Positions 1 to 15,960 are shown, counted from the stretch's first letter. The stretch is DNA of 64,000 bases from Portunus trituberculatus (GCF_017591435.1 NC_059268.1:15701684-15765683), one strand, 5' to 3'. Numbers and translations are program-made. The notes: a model not told the origin generated them from the letters alone.

Positions 1-212
<212 letters not shown>

Positions 213-748
213 CCTCACCAGCTCTCTGACTCTCAAGAAAGCCTGAATCTATCATAGCCCTTCACAAATTTCAGTTTCCCGAGAAAGAGGAGTTGAAATT
301 CTCCTCCATATGTAGAAAAAAACACATATTCCATCTCTTATGTATCCCGCAGGAGTCTCGGGGCCTGAGAGCCAAGCCTGACGGAGTTACGGTGCCTCGG
401 GTGCCAGCTGAGGCTAAGTAAGGGAAATGCACACATCCACCCACACTACTTTGGTTCAGGGAGGAGCGAGTGCTTAATGGAGGCCTCGTGGTGGTCTTAG
501 TGTCCATTAGCTTACCCGTGTGTGTGTGTAGAGGGAGGAAGGACACAACCCTCCGTCGAATCCCATTTTTTCCTCTTTTGGACATGGTGTATGTGAAGGG
601 AAATGGGTGTCCGCTGTAGGGAAGAAACCTCTCCCCCATAGAGCTCTTGAATGGAGGAAGCTCATTGGCTGTGCAGTTCTGGCTTGAGGCTGAATAACGA
701 GAGCCTTTCACTTTCTTTGTGTTTAGCGTTGTCTTCAATCATAAATCT
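213..748. other. Single-copy stretch, no gene supported
   Basis: This is mixed-composition sequence. A minus-strand frame of 155 codons (271-738) is open, but its translation has no domain, signal peptide or repeat I recognise. No splice or promoter context supports it. Confidence 0.6.
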
Positions 749-960
749 TTAACCACATCAGCAACAGGACACGTTTTCATACTAAATCTGTTTACTATCT
801 GGTGATTTTATGCAGCTTCAGAAATTTATGTAAGGATTTAAACAGTGAAGACTTTAGCCATTAATCTTGTGAGCTCGATAGATCCTTCCTAATGCCAGTA
901 AAATCGCCTAATCACACCAAAATATCATGATAAAAATGTGTCCTAGTAGTCAAGGGGTTA
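749..960 (-). mobile_element. TTAA-MITE copy 1 (diverged)
   Basis: The interior matches the family well (CAGCTTCAGAAA, GCCATTAATCTTGTGA, CTTCCTAATGCCAGTAAAAT). The left end is degraded to TTAACCACATCAGC and the right duplicated TTAA has become TTAT, so this is an old insertion. Confidence 0.85.
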
Positions 961-2379
961 TATATGCTAAAAGTTCATAAATTATCTGGTATTATCACTA
1001 GCTTATCAAGATCACATGACGCTAAATCAAGAATAAACATAGAATAAACAGACGAGCGTAGGTTAATGACTTTTTAACCATGACTATTAAGGATCTCGAA
1101 TTTGATATAGAAATTTACGATTTTCCTGGACCGAATATTTCACAATGTCAAAAGAACAAATGAGACAGCAGTGCGTAGAGAAATGGAGAGACAAGGCTTG
1201 AAATATATGGAATCTTGCCGAAATTCAGGACCAAAGATTTTAGGATCCAAAGAGGAAATGAAAGAATGAGGCTTGGAGATCGAGAGAGACGAGACCTAAC
1301 CTAACTGGAAACCTGGAACGAACAGAGTGCCCAAGGGTGAATGTAGGGAGTAATGGTGGGAGTAGCGAAGAGATAAGACCTGGAATCCTGAAATGAGCAC
1401 TTCAAAATGCTTAAAGGTGGACGTAGAGAGAATAATACTTGATATAACATGGCGAAATGTAGGGAGAAATTCTTGGATAAGGCAGACCACAATTAAGACT
1501 TCTTAGTTACAATCAAAATAAAAAGAAATGGACATGACGAAGAAATAATGGGGACTGAATAACATACGGTCAATCAGGGTAACAGAATAGAGGAACTTAA
1601 AGAAGGTACGGCAGATGGAGAGGACTATATAGAAGGCAAGAATAGATGTGACTTGATAGACATGAAGCTTTGTCAGGACGTCTTGAAATGTACGACTAGC
1701 AGAGAGAGATGAAGGGAGAAGATTACAATGCGGTAGAACTTTAGAAAGGAGTAGAAGGTCTAGATAAGCCAGTCATTCCTTCAGCTGTGGTTAGTGTCTT
1801 TCAAAATTCTACTTTCAGCTTGCACAACAGCATGAAATGAGATACCATAGTAGTCAGGGGCTTATGGGAGTGATTGGTGTTTTCACAGGCATTTCAAGAG
1901 CATTACGAAGGATAGAAACGGCTTGCTTTCAACTTCATCTTTCCTTTTATGGACTAAGAATAAAAAGGACGGAGATAAATGTGTACATAAATCAACGTAA
2001 ATATTTCATGGGGAATTTTAGATTGATTTTGATGTTCAGCATAGCAACTCCTTCCGACACTAGCTATGAAGACATTTTTTGTAGTCTTAAGCTCGTAAAA
2101 ATGCATCATCTGGGGTCAGTCATGTCCTAAGACCGATTCAGTGGACTAGCTCTAATCATCATCATTAATCATTGAGTTGGAAGCCAGTCATTTTAGGATT
2201 ACGTGACGAATTCCGATGACACTGCACTCGTGAAGGCAAGACACACACGTTGAAGGCTGCCATCAGACCAATACACGACACTCACTTGCTTGGTTGGTAA
2301 TGAAGATTATTTGAAGAACGGTAACCTCCCAGTATCCCTTTGTCAATCTTTCGTCTGATAATGATGTGACAATCGTTAT
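961..2379. other. AT-rich single-copy stretch
   Basis: The strand is purine-rich from about 1130 to 1790, with many GAGA and AAGA words but no regular period. Short open frames (97 codons at 1837-2130 on plus, about 63 codons at 1296-1492 on minus) have no recognisable content. I see no repeat family or RNA gene. Confidence 0.6.
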
Positions 2380-2587
2380 TTAACCCCTTCAGTACTGAGA
2401 CGCATTTTTATCTTAATTTTTTAGTGTGATTAGATGATTTTATTTGCATTAGGTTGGGTCTATGCAGATCGAAAGGTTAATGACCAGAGTCTTTACTATT
2501 TTAATCATACGTTTCTGAAGCTGTATAAAATCACCAAATAATAACCAGAATGAATATGAAAACGAGGCACGGTATAGAAGGAATTAA
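2380..2587 (+). mobile_element. TTAA-MITE copy 2
   Basis: The left end TTAACCCCTTCAGTACTGAG is nearly intact. The right end has decayed to GGTATAGAAGGAATTAA but keeps TTAA. The internal CTGTATAAAATCACC and GAATATGAAAACG words are preserved. Confidence 0.92.
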
Positions 2588-3517
2588 ATGTACATTGCAA
2601 ATCCCAAATTAATTTACGAGAACTCAAGCGTTTGTATTCCTCGACCATTAATTCATTTTTTCTTTAGTCGATGGAAAAGCTATAAGTTGTATCAGATTCT
2701 TCCACTGCTGAACGATTTCTTAGACATTTAGTTGTGCTTTTACTGCCTACTACACTTAAACGTGTCTGTAGCTTAGAAAGATCAAATTAACTTTTCATTT
2801 TCTCTTTTCCTGTATGTCCATTGATGTACAAAGTTCATTGTTAAAGGCTGACTATAACAACAAAAGTATTGACTTAGAGTAGAAAACCCATGAATAAGAA
2901 TATATTAAACAGATCATTATCAATACATCTACATGTGTATGCTAAACTACATCTGATCATAATTTCATGTACTTGTATTTGCATAGTGGGTAAGTGCATT
3001 CTCTTCCTATCAATGACGCTTTATGATAGTAATTAGTGTATACGTGTGCTTCATTGCCATCAGATAAAATACAGATGAGGTTCGTTAAGTGGATGGCGGG
3101 GGAGCTGGAAACACAATACTGCTTAGGGCCACGAGAAAGACTGACGCGTCGTCACAGTTTTTTTCTTGTCCACAGGTCATACAGGGAGTCAGAACGTAAT
3201 TAACTCCTCTGCAGCCTCGCAACACGTGCACTGATGTCCATGACAGTGCTCGGCTGCAGGTCCTGGGGGCAGCAGTGCACGCAGATCGGAATTAGTTTAG
3301 TGTGGGGTGGAGCATCGCATTATATTATGCATCAGATATCGGCGGTGCATCGCTCATTGTTGCCAGGTGACTATTCGGCGAGGCATTCACTTGATGAGTG
3401 GCCTTGAGGAGCCCCAGCCCCCTCGGGTCACCCTCACCATGGTGACGCTCCACTAACAGCTGCAAAGAACGACGAAAATCAAGTACCTCATTGACTTGTG
3501 ACGTCCATATTGTGTCC
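2588..3517. other. Single-copy stretch, AT-rich then GC-richer
   Basis: The sequence is AT-rich to about 3090 and more GC-rich from 3110 to 3460. No repeat family, ORF of interest or RNA fold stands out. Confidence 0.55.
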
Positions 3518-5076
<1,559 letters not shown>

Positions 5077-5421
5077 ATGTTAATTACTCTCCATTATTGC
5101 TTGATGCACCTGAAACCAAAGAAACCAAAGTAAAAACTGCTCAGCTCAGCACGCAAATACAGCAGCGAGAGACACCAGCCTTTGCCTTTCATCCCGCAGC
5201 ATCGGCAGTGGCTTGGGCGATGCGTAGGAAAAGTCGCAGAATTCTGGGTAACTGGAAGGCTGCTCGTGACCAGTAAATACGAGTGTAATAGTGGTTTTTT
5301 TTAAATAGTCTGTTAATGATATCTGTCTGCTTCCTTCATTATGTTCTCAGTTCTTGATCTGTCCTGAGGTCTTAGTATAACGCAATTAGGTATCTCTCTA
5401 TTGAACAAGTGTGAGTTTCAA
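5077..5421. other. Single-copy stretch
   Basis: This is mixed-composition sequence. The open frames entering it come from the neighbouring CT/GT tract. Nothing else is visible. Confidence 0.5.
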
Positions 5422-5625
5422 TTAACCCCCTTCAAAGTTGGGGCACATTTTTCCCTTCAGATTTGCGTACTATTAGACGATTTTATTGACATTAGGAAGG
5501 GTAAAAGAATTAACGGTCAACAGTATTTATGTTTTAATCCCCATATGGGTTTTTGATGCTGAAGAAAATCATCAAACAGTAAGCAGAGTGAATATGGAAA
5601 CGCGCCATGGTACTGAAGGGGTTAA
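5422..5625 (+). mobile_element. TTAA-MITE copy 3
   Basis: TTAA is present on both sides. The left end has a fifth C (TTAACCCCCTTCAAAG) and the right end GGTACTGAAGGGGTTAA is perfect for the family. It lacks about 10 nt around the GGGTCTATGGAGG segment, giving 204 bp. Confidence 0.93.
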
Positions 5626-6127
5626 GTTTAACATATCACTAAGTCAAAGGAGACCCACTGTTTCTTAACCCATAAAGAGAATCGTATCTATGGCAGTCGT
5701 ATCTTACAACTAAGCAATCTATTCAAGCTCGTTTGATGTTTTAAGACAGCCTTTTTCTACAATTAGAAGGGCGTGTAGTGGTTTATATCACTAGAAAACA
5801 AGTTAACTTCAATCTTTATGGCTCTCATTTCGACTATTTTTAAATGCCACAGGAGTAATTAGTTGACTTTACAAACATGCTTTTTGTTTTTTTTCCTCAC
5901 ACGTCCCTCATTGATTGTACAGAATCCTTGTTGCAGTGTCATATAAATCATGAAAGCATCCTTGGTAACTGTAAAAACTTCCATTGCCGCGTGGTGAATA
6001 GAGAGGAGGTGGGATACGGAGTGGCCTCGGACTGTACAATAGGTGTGTGCTGGTACAAATAACTGAGTAACTCCATGAAACCCTTCTCGTATCATTCTTA
6101 TATGTTTCCTTCATGACGTAACGGCAA
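5626..6127. other. AT-rich single-copy stretch between two MITEs
   Basis: Short overlapping frames near 5859-6165 on both strands are unconvincing. No repeat tract is present. Confidence 0.5.
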
Positions 6128-6346
6128 TTAATCCCTTGAGTCCCGCGACGCGTTTCCATATTCATTCTGGTTACTGTTTGGTGACTTTACACAGCCTCAG
6201 AAACTTATGTGGGGGATTAAAATAGTGAAGAATGTGGCCATTAATATTCTGACCTCCATAGACCCTTCCTGATGTCAATAAAATGGTCTAATCGTACACA
6301 AATCTCAAGGTAAAATGAAAATGTGGCCCGGTACTGAAAGAGTTAA
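6128..6346 (-). mobile_element. TTAA-MITE copy 4
   Basis: TTAA is present at both ends. The left inverted repeat TTAATCCCTTGAGTCCCGCG is mutated and the right end reads GGTACTGAAAGAGTTAA. The interior is close to consensus, with GTCAATAAAATGGTC intact. Confidence 0.93.
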
Positions 6347-6423
6347 GGGGACATTTTTTATTACTTTCGATATTCTTAGGCTGTAACTCCTTTTCTTTGC
6401 TCATAAAGTCAAAACCTGAATCT

Positions 6424-6427
<4 letters not shown>

Positions 6428-6482
<55 letters not shown>
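6428..6482. repeat. (GA)n microsatellite
   Basis: Pure AG run of about 55 nt. Confidence 0.97.
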
Positions 6483-6487
<5 letters not shown>

Positions 6488-6897
6488 CAATAATGCAGTA
6501 ATCCGTTTGTACCACTGAGGTCTCCCTGCTGTGTGCCGCGTGCTCCGTCTCCCCACTAATGGATTTATCTGTTTCTTATACCTAGGATCGTTTCTGACCG
6601 TAGTTTTGGTTTATTTAGGGTAAAACAGTAAAATATTGCCTTGCTACTACTGGAAGAATTGATTATGTCTTCCTAAATATTCTGAAAGTTGTTATATTAA
6701 TCTTTTCTTAATTGTTTTTTGTCTAGTTTCTTCTTCCTTGATATGTGGATGTCAAGATGTTTACTGCTTTTATTTTTTTCGTGTTTTTTTATTTATTTAT
6801 TTGTTGGCTATTTTCATTTTTGTATTAGTGTGTCTGTTTCTCTCGTCTTTCTTTATCTGCTTACTGTTATCTCGTCTCGACTCCTGTCTCGGCATTC

Positions 6898-6898
<1 letters not shown>
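6483..6898. other. T-rich single-copy stretch
   Basis: The strand is T-rich from 6690, with frames encoding hydrophobic Phe/Leu runs that follow composition only. No gene evidence. Confidence 0.5.

Positions 6899-6958
<60 letters not shown>
6899..6958. repeat. (TC)n microsatellite
   Basis: Pure TC run of 60 nt, ending in CACGCG. Confidence 0.97.
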
Positions 6959-6960
<2 letters not shown>

Positions 6961-7190
6961 GCGTTTCTGACTCCGCCAACTTCTCTCCTTATCACACTTG
7001 CCTTCATGCCACACACACTTGTTACTCAGCCTCTATATATGCTATTACATCACCTGTCCTTCTCACACACCTGTCTCTGTCACACACCTGTAACCTCACA
7101 CATCTGTCCTTTCAAACTTGTCCTCTCCCTGCTTCTCTCCAAAACCTGTTCGCTGCACACCTGCCACATTGTTTATTTGATTTACAAATT

Positions 7191-7207
7191 GCACACACAC
7201 ACATCTC

Positions 7208-7272
<65 letters not shown>
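7191..7272. repeat. (AC)n-(CT)n microsatellite
   Basis: A short AC run (7191-7202) is followed by a CT run of about 63 nt. The 230 nt before it are rich in CACACCTGT words, probably degenerate AC repeat. Confidence 0.95.
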
Positions 7273-7274
<2 letters not shown>

Positions 7275-7355
7275 TCTTTAGGAATATAAAAAGGAAAGAA
7301 AAGGAAAATTACGTAAAACCTCTTTCTGGTAATAAGACTAATGAGGTATGCAATC

Positions 7356-7380
7356 TTTTTTTTTTTTTTTTTTTTTTTTT
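7356..7380. repeat. Poly(T) run
   Basis: About 25 uninterrupted T. It could be the reverse of a poly(A) tail of a decayed retro-insert, but no body or target duplication is visible around it. Confidence 0.9.
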
Positions 7381-8294
7381 AGCCCTTGCCGTCTTTCAGT
7401 GCGGCATAGTATACATTTTTCAGATTCTTTTCACTTTGTACTTGGGAATTGCGTCTTTGACATACCGCTACCTAGTCAGCCGCCATCCCCTCCATTACAT
7501 AACACGAGACACCACTCCTTAATGTTTTACACCGTGCAATAACAACCCGTGTAATCGCCTGCAAAATTGTACTCAAGCCCGGCGTTAGCTCGTATTACCG
7601 GCCTTATCTGCCATTAGTAGAACAACGCAGACGAGTAATGTAGTAAACATGGGCGGAGTGACTGGCGGTAGACGCGGGAAGACGTCGTCACCATGGCAAC
7701 TTCCTCAACAGATGTACACAAGCGGTGGCGAGGCGAGGCGAGGTGAGGCGAGGCACGGCGCCGCCTGAGTGTAGACTGCTGGCGTGGCGGGCCGCGATCG
7801 AAGCTCCAGTCGTCTTCAAGGTCGGCTGACAACCCTGAGAACCGCAGTGTCTTGGGAGCGTTGTCGCAGGGAGGGAAGGGAAGGGGAGGGGCGAAGGAAG
7901 GTGAGGAAGGAAGGGCAGTGGGGAGGGAGGAAGAAAGGTGTCTTCGAAGAGCGGCATAACTTGTCTGGGGTGAAGAGGTGATGGTGGGAAGAGCAGGAGG
8001 AAGACGGGGAGAGGTGAAGGAAGGTGAGCAACGAAGGAAGTGCAGTGTAGAGAGATAGAGAAAGGAAGATCCGTGGCTTTGAAGAGCAGGGCGGCATAAA
8101 TTGTCTGGGATGAAGAGACGGTGGTGAGACGGAATGGAAGGAAGGAAGAAGGAGCGGTGAGGGGAAATAATGTGGGGGAATGAGGAAATGATGGGGCTTT
8201 CTTATGCACACAGTCACACTTCAGTCCTACTAATGATGAATACACGGAAAATAAGCCACGGATACTCCAGAACACACGCCATAAAGACACATAA
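7381..8294. other. Single-copy stretch with purine-rich strand
   Basis: From about 7860 to 8160 the plus strand is strongly purine-rich (GGAAGG, GAGGGAAGG words), which makes open minus-strand frames of 133-200 codons rich in Pro, Ser and Leu. These are composition artefacts as far as I can see. Confidence 0.55.
7727..7757 (+). repeat. (GGCGA)n short minisatellite
   Basis: Six tandem pentamers with one GGTGA variant. The same array, including the variant at the same place, occurs inverted at 28696-28721 with a 26-nt exact match. Confidence 0.85.
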
Positions 8295-8507
8295 GCCTGT
8301 TTCCTGATATGCTTTGCTCTTTTACCATCACTACTCTATAGTTGAAAATAGTCGTATTTTTAAGAGTATTTTTATGGTTCTGGTGATGGATTGGCAAGAT
8401 TTTTAGTTTATCATAAGGAGGAACTGTCTTGAAAACTCGGCTAGTTAGTAATCTCTGTAGCTTTGGAAATTGTCGTGGTGAGAGAACAAGGCGTTTCTGA
8501 ATATGGC
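8295..8507 (-). mobile_element. Second MITE family, copy a
   Basis: A 213 bp element whose ends pair as imperfect inverted repeats: left GCCTGTTTCCTGATATGC, reverse of right GCCATATTCAGAAACGCC, extending inward through GCTCTNTNACCA. Its reverse complement aligns over its length with 11980-12194, with shared words GAGTTTTCAAGACAG, AATCTTGCCAATC and CTTAAAAACACG. This explains why the minus-strand 187-codon frame here resembles the plus-strand frame at 11914-12198. It is non-autonomous and has no clear target duplication. Confidence 0.82.
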
Positions 8508-9142
<635 letters not shown>

Positions 9143-9372
9143 GGAGACCACAAAATGCAGTTGACCTACATAAGGCAACCCCGTATGGACCTAATGCACT
9201 GTCTCTCATCCTTCCCCATCAATCTATCTAACCTTCTCTCTGGCAGGCTTTCTATCTTATTTGTTCTTCCTTCCTTGCTTCTTCTTCTTCTTCTTCTTCT
9301 TCTATGATACTGTGCATCTCTCTTTTTCTCTCTCCCTGTGTGTCTGTGTGTTTATTTGCTAGTATATGCATG

Positions 9373-9375
<3 letters not shown>

Positions 9376-9449
<74 letters not shown>

Positions 9450-9515
9450 GAGTTCACATACCCAAATTAAGTCCTTAATTTTTAATGTATTTAATGTTCC
9501 CCTCTTGAGGTACTG

Positions 9516-9605
<90 letters not shown>
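9376..9605. repeat. Inverted pair: (TC)n ... (AG)n
   Basis: A TC run (9376-9445), a spacer of about 73 nt and an AG run (9519-9605). The two tracts are complementary and could fold back on each other. A short CTT array sits just upstream (9279-9303). Confidence 0.96.
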
Positions 9606-9609
<4 letters not shown>

Positions 9610-9895
9610 AATAGGGCAACTTTGCTTTTCCCAGAACTACGGTATGAGTAGGTGGAGGCGAAGGAAAGGCACACATTAATTACTTAAGAGGGAGGGACGC
9701 GTAGAGCACTGCACGAGTTTACAATTGCTACAGTAACACGGAATGCCACTGTGTACTGCTGATGTTGCTCTCACTTGACATTTACGTAACAGAAAAGAAT
9801 GAAAGGGAAAAGTGTACTGATATTTTGTAAGTAAATGTACTCTCTCCCTCTCTCTCCCTCTCCCTCTCCCTCTCCCTCTCTCTCTCTCTCTCTCT
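9606..9895. repeat. Spacer and impure (TCTCCC)n tract
   Basis: About 230 nt of single-copy sequence leads into 9839-9895, a C-interrupted TC tract (TCTCCC units, then pure TC). The interruptions suggest an older, decaying tract. Confidence 0.85.
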
Positions 9896-11401
9896 TTCCT
9901 CCTTATCACACTTGTTTACCTTATCCTTTTTTTTCTCTCTAAACTGTACCTGGTTTATGGTTTTATGGAAAGTAAGTTCCAGAAAAGTGAACTGATATCC
10001 TGGTCTACGCTAATAAGTTCTGCAAGTTTTGTACTACGATATTTTTTTCTTGGGAATTATAATAGCAGGTTATTTTTTTGTCTTGCTTCATTGGTATGCC
10101 TGGACTTGTCTTCTTGCCATGTGTAAAAGTATTAGTTCTTGCTTACGTCATCTTCTCTGCCTCCGCCTTTTACCAACTAATGGCAAAAACTGTACGATGC
10201 ATTATTATTATTATTTGTTACCGTTAGTACGCTCAAGACAGCTCTCCCTCTCAGTCTCCTTGTCATGGATAGAAAAAAAAAAAAGAGTTCTCGCTGACCT
10301 CATCCATCACTGTCTTTGCTTCTGATGCCTTAAATGTTTACGACACAGTTGTATTTATCATTGTTTTGTGTGTTTATTTCTAGTGTGATACTTATCCAAA
10401 TATCACATTATAGATTACTAATACTTATTGAAGCGTGGCTCTAATTTTAGCTTCTCAGAGAAAGAAATCAATAAAATGTATAATCCGTGGAAAAGATTAC
10501 CATTACTGTAGCAGCAAGGAATGGCTCTTCTAAAACTGAGACAAAGGCTGATGGCGGAGTGATGAACCCTTCACTTAGCACTCGTGTAGCCAGAACTCGA
10601 ACCCTTCCCATGACCAGCTGTATGAAGATGGACAGCCGTGGAGAAGTTGGGTGGATGAAGAAGGGAAGCCTGGGAGTGTGGTCATAAAGGCTTACATTGG
10701 TAATGATAATGGTACTGGGACAAATATTCAGCCGCCAGTCATAGCGTGTACTCAACGAGCCACTTCCACAACCGTCAGAAAAGAGCTTGGCAGCCCGAAT
10801 CATCCCAGGAAGAGGAGCTATGGTGAGCCGGACACCAGGACGTCGCGGGACAGCATAATACATTACAGCACGACAGTGGAGAGATCAGGGAGCACAGAGC
10901 CATTATGAAGCTAAATACTAGATGGGAATGACTGAGTGGGTTGGTTGACTGGACAGCACCTTGGCACCTCCGCGTTATGTAATGTGTGACAACACCTGTG
11001 TCTATCCCACCTGTGTGTCGCGCCGCACCTGGCCGGGGATGGCTTCTGCATGGTGACAACTGCGGGGGATTACGAAAGAAATTCCTTAAAAGTGAATATA
11101 TTAATAATTTCATGCATGTTTTGTTGTGTTTGTTCAATCATTTATTCTTTTTTTTTTTTTACTTTTAATTTGTTTGTTTTATTTATGGTGACTCTACATC
11201 AGCTTTTACTGGCATGGTCGTCCTTTGCGCTATAAAAATCATTTGCTGGACAGAAAATGGAAGAAGGAGAGTTATGAAGCAAATGTTGAATGTTCTGGGT
11301 TATTATTCAAGACAAACTACAGGGCCGCACTCAGTCAGTTGTCGTGGAGCTGGCAGAACTTCGGAGCTTGGAGTACCGTGGCTATTTCCTCTCTCAGCCA
11401 T
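9896..11401. other. Single-copy stretch with one longer weak ORF
   Basis: A minus-strand frame of 131 codons (10468-10863) and plus-strand frames over the same bases are open. No motif is recognisable in any. On the minus strand a GGGTTCGAGTTC word near 10591-10602 looks like a Pol III B box, but I find no matching A box, so no tRNA or SINE is called. T-rich sequence follows at 11150-11190. Confidence 0.5.
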
Positions 11402-11614
11402 TTAACCGTTTCGATACTAAGACTCATTTTTACCATGATTTTTGGGTATGATTAGAGGATATTATTTTCATTAGGAAGGTTCTATGGAGGTTAGAAGATT
11501 AATAGCCAGAGATTTCACTGGTTTAATCCCCACATAAGTTTCTGAAGCTGTGTAAAATCACCAAACAGTAAGCAAAATTAATATAGAAATGCGTTATGGT
11601 ACTCAAGAGGTTAA
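11402..11614 (+). mobile_element. TTAA-MITE copy 5
   Basis: TTAA at both ends. The left end is TTAACCGTTTCGATACTAAG and the right end GGTACTCAAGAGGTTAA. The length is standard at 213 bp. Confidence 0.93.
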
Positions 11615-11979
11615 GAGACAATATTAAAGGAAAAAGGTGTCGAATGATTGTTAGCTGAATGGTTGAATATTTGAGTGCAAGGAGAATGTCTGTGTGTCAG
11701 TTTGCTGGAAAAATATTCGTACCTATGTTTTTGATGGCCAGAAACCAGAAACATTCTTTTTGCGAAGTTCTGCAACAAACTATCTTCCATCTCTCTCTCT
11801 CCTTCCTTACCTCCACCGCACACCTTGCCTGCAAACTGGTAAAGATATAATTTTCCAGACATTTTCTGCACTCACTCCACTACAACAACAAAGCAGTGTC
11901 GTAAATAAAGATTGTGCAGCGGAATGAACCTGCTAACACCTCCAGTAGAGTTGCAAGTAACAGCTGCCGTGAGACTGAC
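11615..11979. other. Single-copy spacer
   Basis: Mixed sequence between members of the two MITE families. Short frames on both strands have no recognisable content. Confidence 0.5.
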
Positions 11980-12194
11980 GCCTATATTCACAAACGCCTT
12001 CCCCTCTCACTACAATTTTCCAAGGCCACAGAGAAGACTAGTCGAGTTTTCAAGACAGATTCTCTATCTAATAAACTAGAAATCTTGCCAATCTGTCATC
12101 AGAACTATAGCAATAACCTTAAAAACACAATTATCTTCAACTGGAGCCTTAGGAAAGCAGTGATGGTGAGAGAGCAGCGTTTCAGACTACAGGC
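11980..12194 (+). mobile_element. Second MITE family, copy b
   Basis: A 215 bp element with the cleaner ends of the two copies: left GCCTATATTCACAAACGCC, reverse of right GCCTGTAGTCTGAAACGC, continuing inward as TTC/GCT-CTCTCAC. It is inverted relative to the copy at 8295. No transposase frame fits in this length, so it would have been moved in trans. Confidence 0.85.

Positions 12195-13675
<1,481 letters not shown>

Positions 13676-13729
<54 letters not shown>
13676..13729. repeat. (GT)n-(GA)n microsatellite
   Basis: A GT run of about 18 nt joined directly to a GA run of about 34 nt. Confidence 0.97.
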
Positions 13730-13733
<4 letters not shown>

Positions 13734-14379
13734 ACGATTATGATAGAAAATTCACAAATCCTAAAGAAAAAACAGCAATTTTTCGTTGTCATGCAAGTGT
13801 TGGGTAATATTATTTTTTGTTATACGTTAATAAGAGCAACTAAAGGAAAAAAAAATGCAGTTGAACCAAGAGAAAGGGCAATTTATTTCCACTACACTCT
13901 TATATTACACTAAACTCGATTAACAAATACCTTAATGACACCAAACAGAATATTCAGACCTCTCCTTAACATTTCTCTTTCTTACACAGGGCGTCTTCTG
14001 TCTCCTAAAGGTAAGCAGGTGCTCCTCCCTCACCAAAGTTTCCATGATGAGAGCAGGTATGTTGTCAAACTCTTAATTCCTCCCTGATCCCTTTCTCCTT
14101 CCAGTGAGTCGTGTTGCGCCGCCATTACGTAACTTGTATTCTCGTCTGGGGCAAAAGTTTATCAGGCGCACTTTCTTCAGTTGCGTGGCCGGCTGGGTTG
14201 ATAGGATAGTAAAGTTATTCGTGGCAAAATGGAGAGATAGTAATGATGATGAGGTTGATGTTTGGTGTCCCGCTGACGTTATGGTACAAAATTATCGTGT
14301 TTTATAGAGAATGAGTGAGAGAATATACTGTTGACGTATCTGTGTAGCAGTTAGCTTATGAACACATGGGGAATTAGGT
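13730..14379. other. Single-copy stretch
   Basis: AT-rich until 13980, mixed afterwards. TTCTTACACAGG near 13978 and TCCTTCCAGTG near 14095 resemble arthropod 3' splice sites, but the frames following them are short and unrecognised, so no exon is called. Confidence 0.45.
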
Positions 14380-14402
14380 CTCTCTCTCTCTTTCTTTCTC
14401 TT

Positions 14403-14433
<31 letters not shown>
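14380..14433. repeat. (TC)n tract with TTTC interruptions
   Basis: TC run broken by TTTCTTTC units. Confidence 0.93.
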
Positions 14434-14569
14434 GTCTGTGCCAAGTCACTCTCTGACACTGCACTCCGCTTCACGAGAGAAAGTGCCCACAAAATAAAAT
14501 ATGAAGACCCACAAACGCTTTACTAATTGCCTTTTCTGTGTCTGTATTCTGTATTTCCAGTTTTTGCAT

Positions 14570-14745
14570 GTCTGGGTATCTCTGTCAACCTGTATGTCTG
14601 TATGTCTGTTCGTCTTTCTGGTTGGAAGTCTGTTTTTCTGTCTGTTTATCTGTCTGGGTGTGTTTAAGTGTGTGTGTCTTTCGTCCATCTGTCTGTGTGT
14701 CTGTCTGTGTGTCTATCTGTGTGTCTGTTTGTTTGAATGTCGGTC
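14570..14745. repeat. Degenerate (TCTG)n field
   Basis: Dense TCTG and TGTC words with frequent substitutions, about 175 nt, read as an old tetranucleotide array. The Cys/Val/Ser-rich frames over it are not genes. Confidence 0.8.
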
Positions 14746-14816
14746 TAAAGTAATAAAAGCATCACGATTTGTCTGTTTATTTGCTCATGTGTCTTTCTCT
14801 CTCTCTCTTTCTCTGT

Positions 14817-14917
<101 letters not shown>

Positions 14918-15012
14918 CAGGCTTCATACAATCAAGCTTCACTCGCTCATCTGGGAACAAAAGATTCTATAGAGTTCAACGTCGATCAGCCTTCCTCTCA
15001 CGTTTCCTTCCT

Positions 15013-15066
15013 CCTTCCTCCTCCTCCTCCTCCTCCTCCTCCTCCTCCTCCTCCTCCTCCTCCTCT
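15013..15066. repeat. (TCC)n triplet tract
   Basis: About 54 nt of TCC units, followed by degenerate TCC/TCG sequence to about 15120. Confidence 0.95.
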
Positions 15067-15191
15067 TCCTTTTCCTCCTCTCGTCGTCCTCATCGTCCTC
15101 CTCTTCATCTTCCTCCTATTTTCCCTGATGTGCCTCATATCCTGGAGTACGTTTAGTGTTCCACCGTTTGATCTGCTGCAGTCTCTGACGA

Positions 15192-15192
<1 letters not shown>

Positions 15193-15262
<70 letters not shown>

Positions 15263-15357
15263 TACTTTTTCTTGTTACTCTCATGTTTTTGGTAATTTCA
15301 ACTTTCCTCCTATTTTATTTTCTTAGGAAGAGTTTTACACTTCTCCCTATTAAAACT

Positions 15358-15431
<74 letters not shown>
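15193..15431. repeat. Two (GT)n tracts
   Basis: GT runs at 15193-15260 and 15361-15431 in the same orientation, with a 100-nt AT-rich spacer that shows no sign of being duplicated. Confidence 0.97.
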
Positions 15432-15432
<1 letters not shown>

Positions 15433-15785
15433 ATTTCAATGTATTTTTACCTTGTTTTTTTTCTCTCACTCTCTCTCTCTATTTAATACAGTTAATAGAA
15501 GTTCATGCAAATATATCAATCCCTTTAATTTTCAACCACCATCATTGTTTAAAAAAAAAAAAGTTTAACCAAACAAAAACAGAAAAAAAAATACACCAGA
15601 AAGAAAACGAAAAAGGAAATCAAAACACACACGAATAACGGAAGACAACACAAAATAAAGAAATTAATCAACTTCAACTCAAAACACTTAAAAACTCAAC
15701 AACAAAAGGATAACACAATAACACCAAGACGAAAACAACAACACTGACTGAATCGTGAGCGGCCCCACTTTACAAGAGACAAAAA

Positions 15786-15787
<2 letters not shown>
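15432..15787. other. A-rich low-complexity stretch
   Basis: From about 15545 to 15740 the strand is A/C-rich with AAAACAC and AACAAC words but no fixed period. No gene. Confidence 0.6.
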
Positions 15788-15838
<51 letters not shown>

Positions 15839-15960
15839 CAGAAAAGAATAGTGACACGGAGGAGTTAAAGAGGAGGAGGAGAAGGGGAAACAAGGGATAA
15901 TAGGACGCGAGGGGAAGAGGAGAAGGAGGAGAAGGAGGAGGAGGAAGAGGAGGAGGACAG
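15788..15960. repeat. (GA)n and degenerate (GGA)n
   Basis: A pure GA run (15788-15834), then purine-only sequence with many GGA and GAA triplets to about 15960. Confidence 0.92.

Noticed and set aside
271..738. 155-codon minus-strand frame
   Set aside because: Not composed of a simple repeat, but no domain, start context or splice signal supports it. One frame of this length is expected by chance in 64 kb.
10468..10863. 131-codon minus-strand frame with a nearby GGGTTCGAGTTC word suggesting a tRNA-derived SINE
   Set aside because: No A box at a suitable distance, no tail and no second copy in the window. Plus-strand frames over the same bases are also open.
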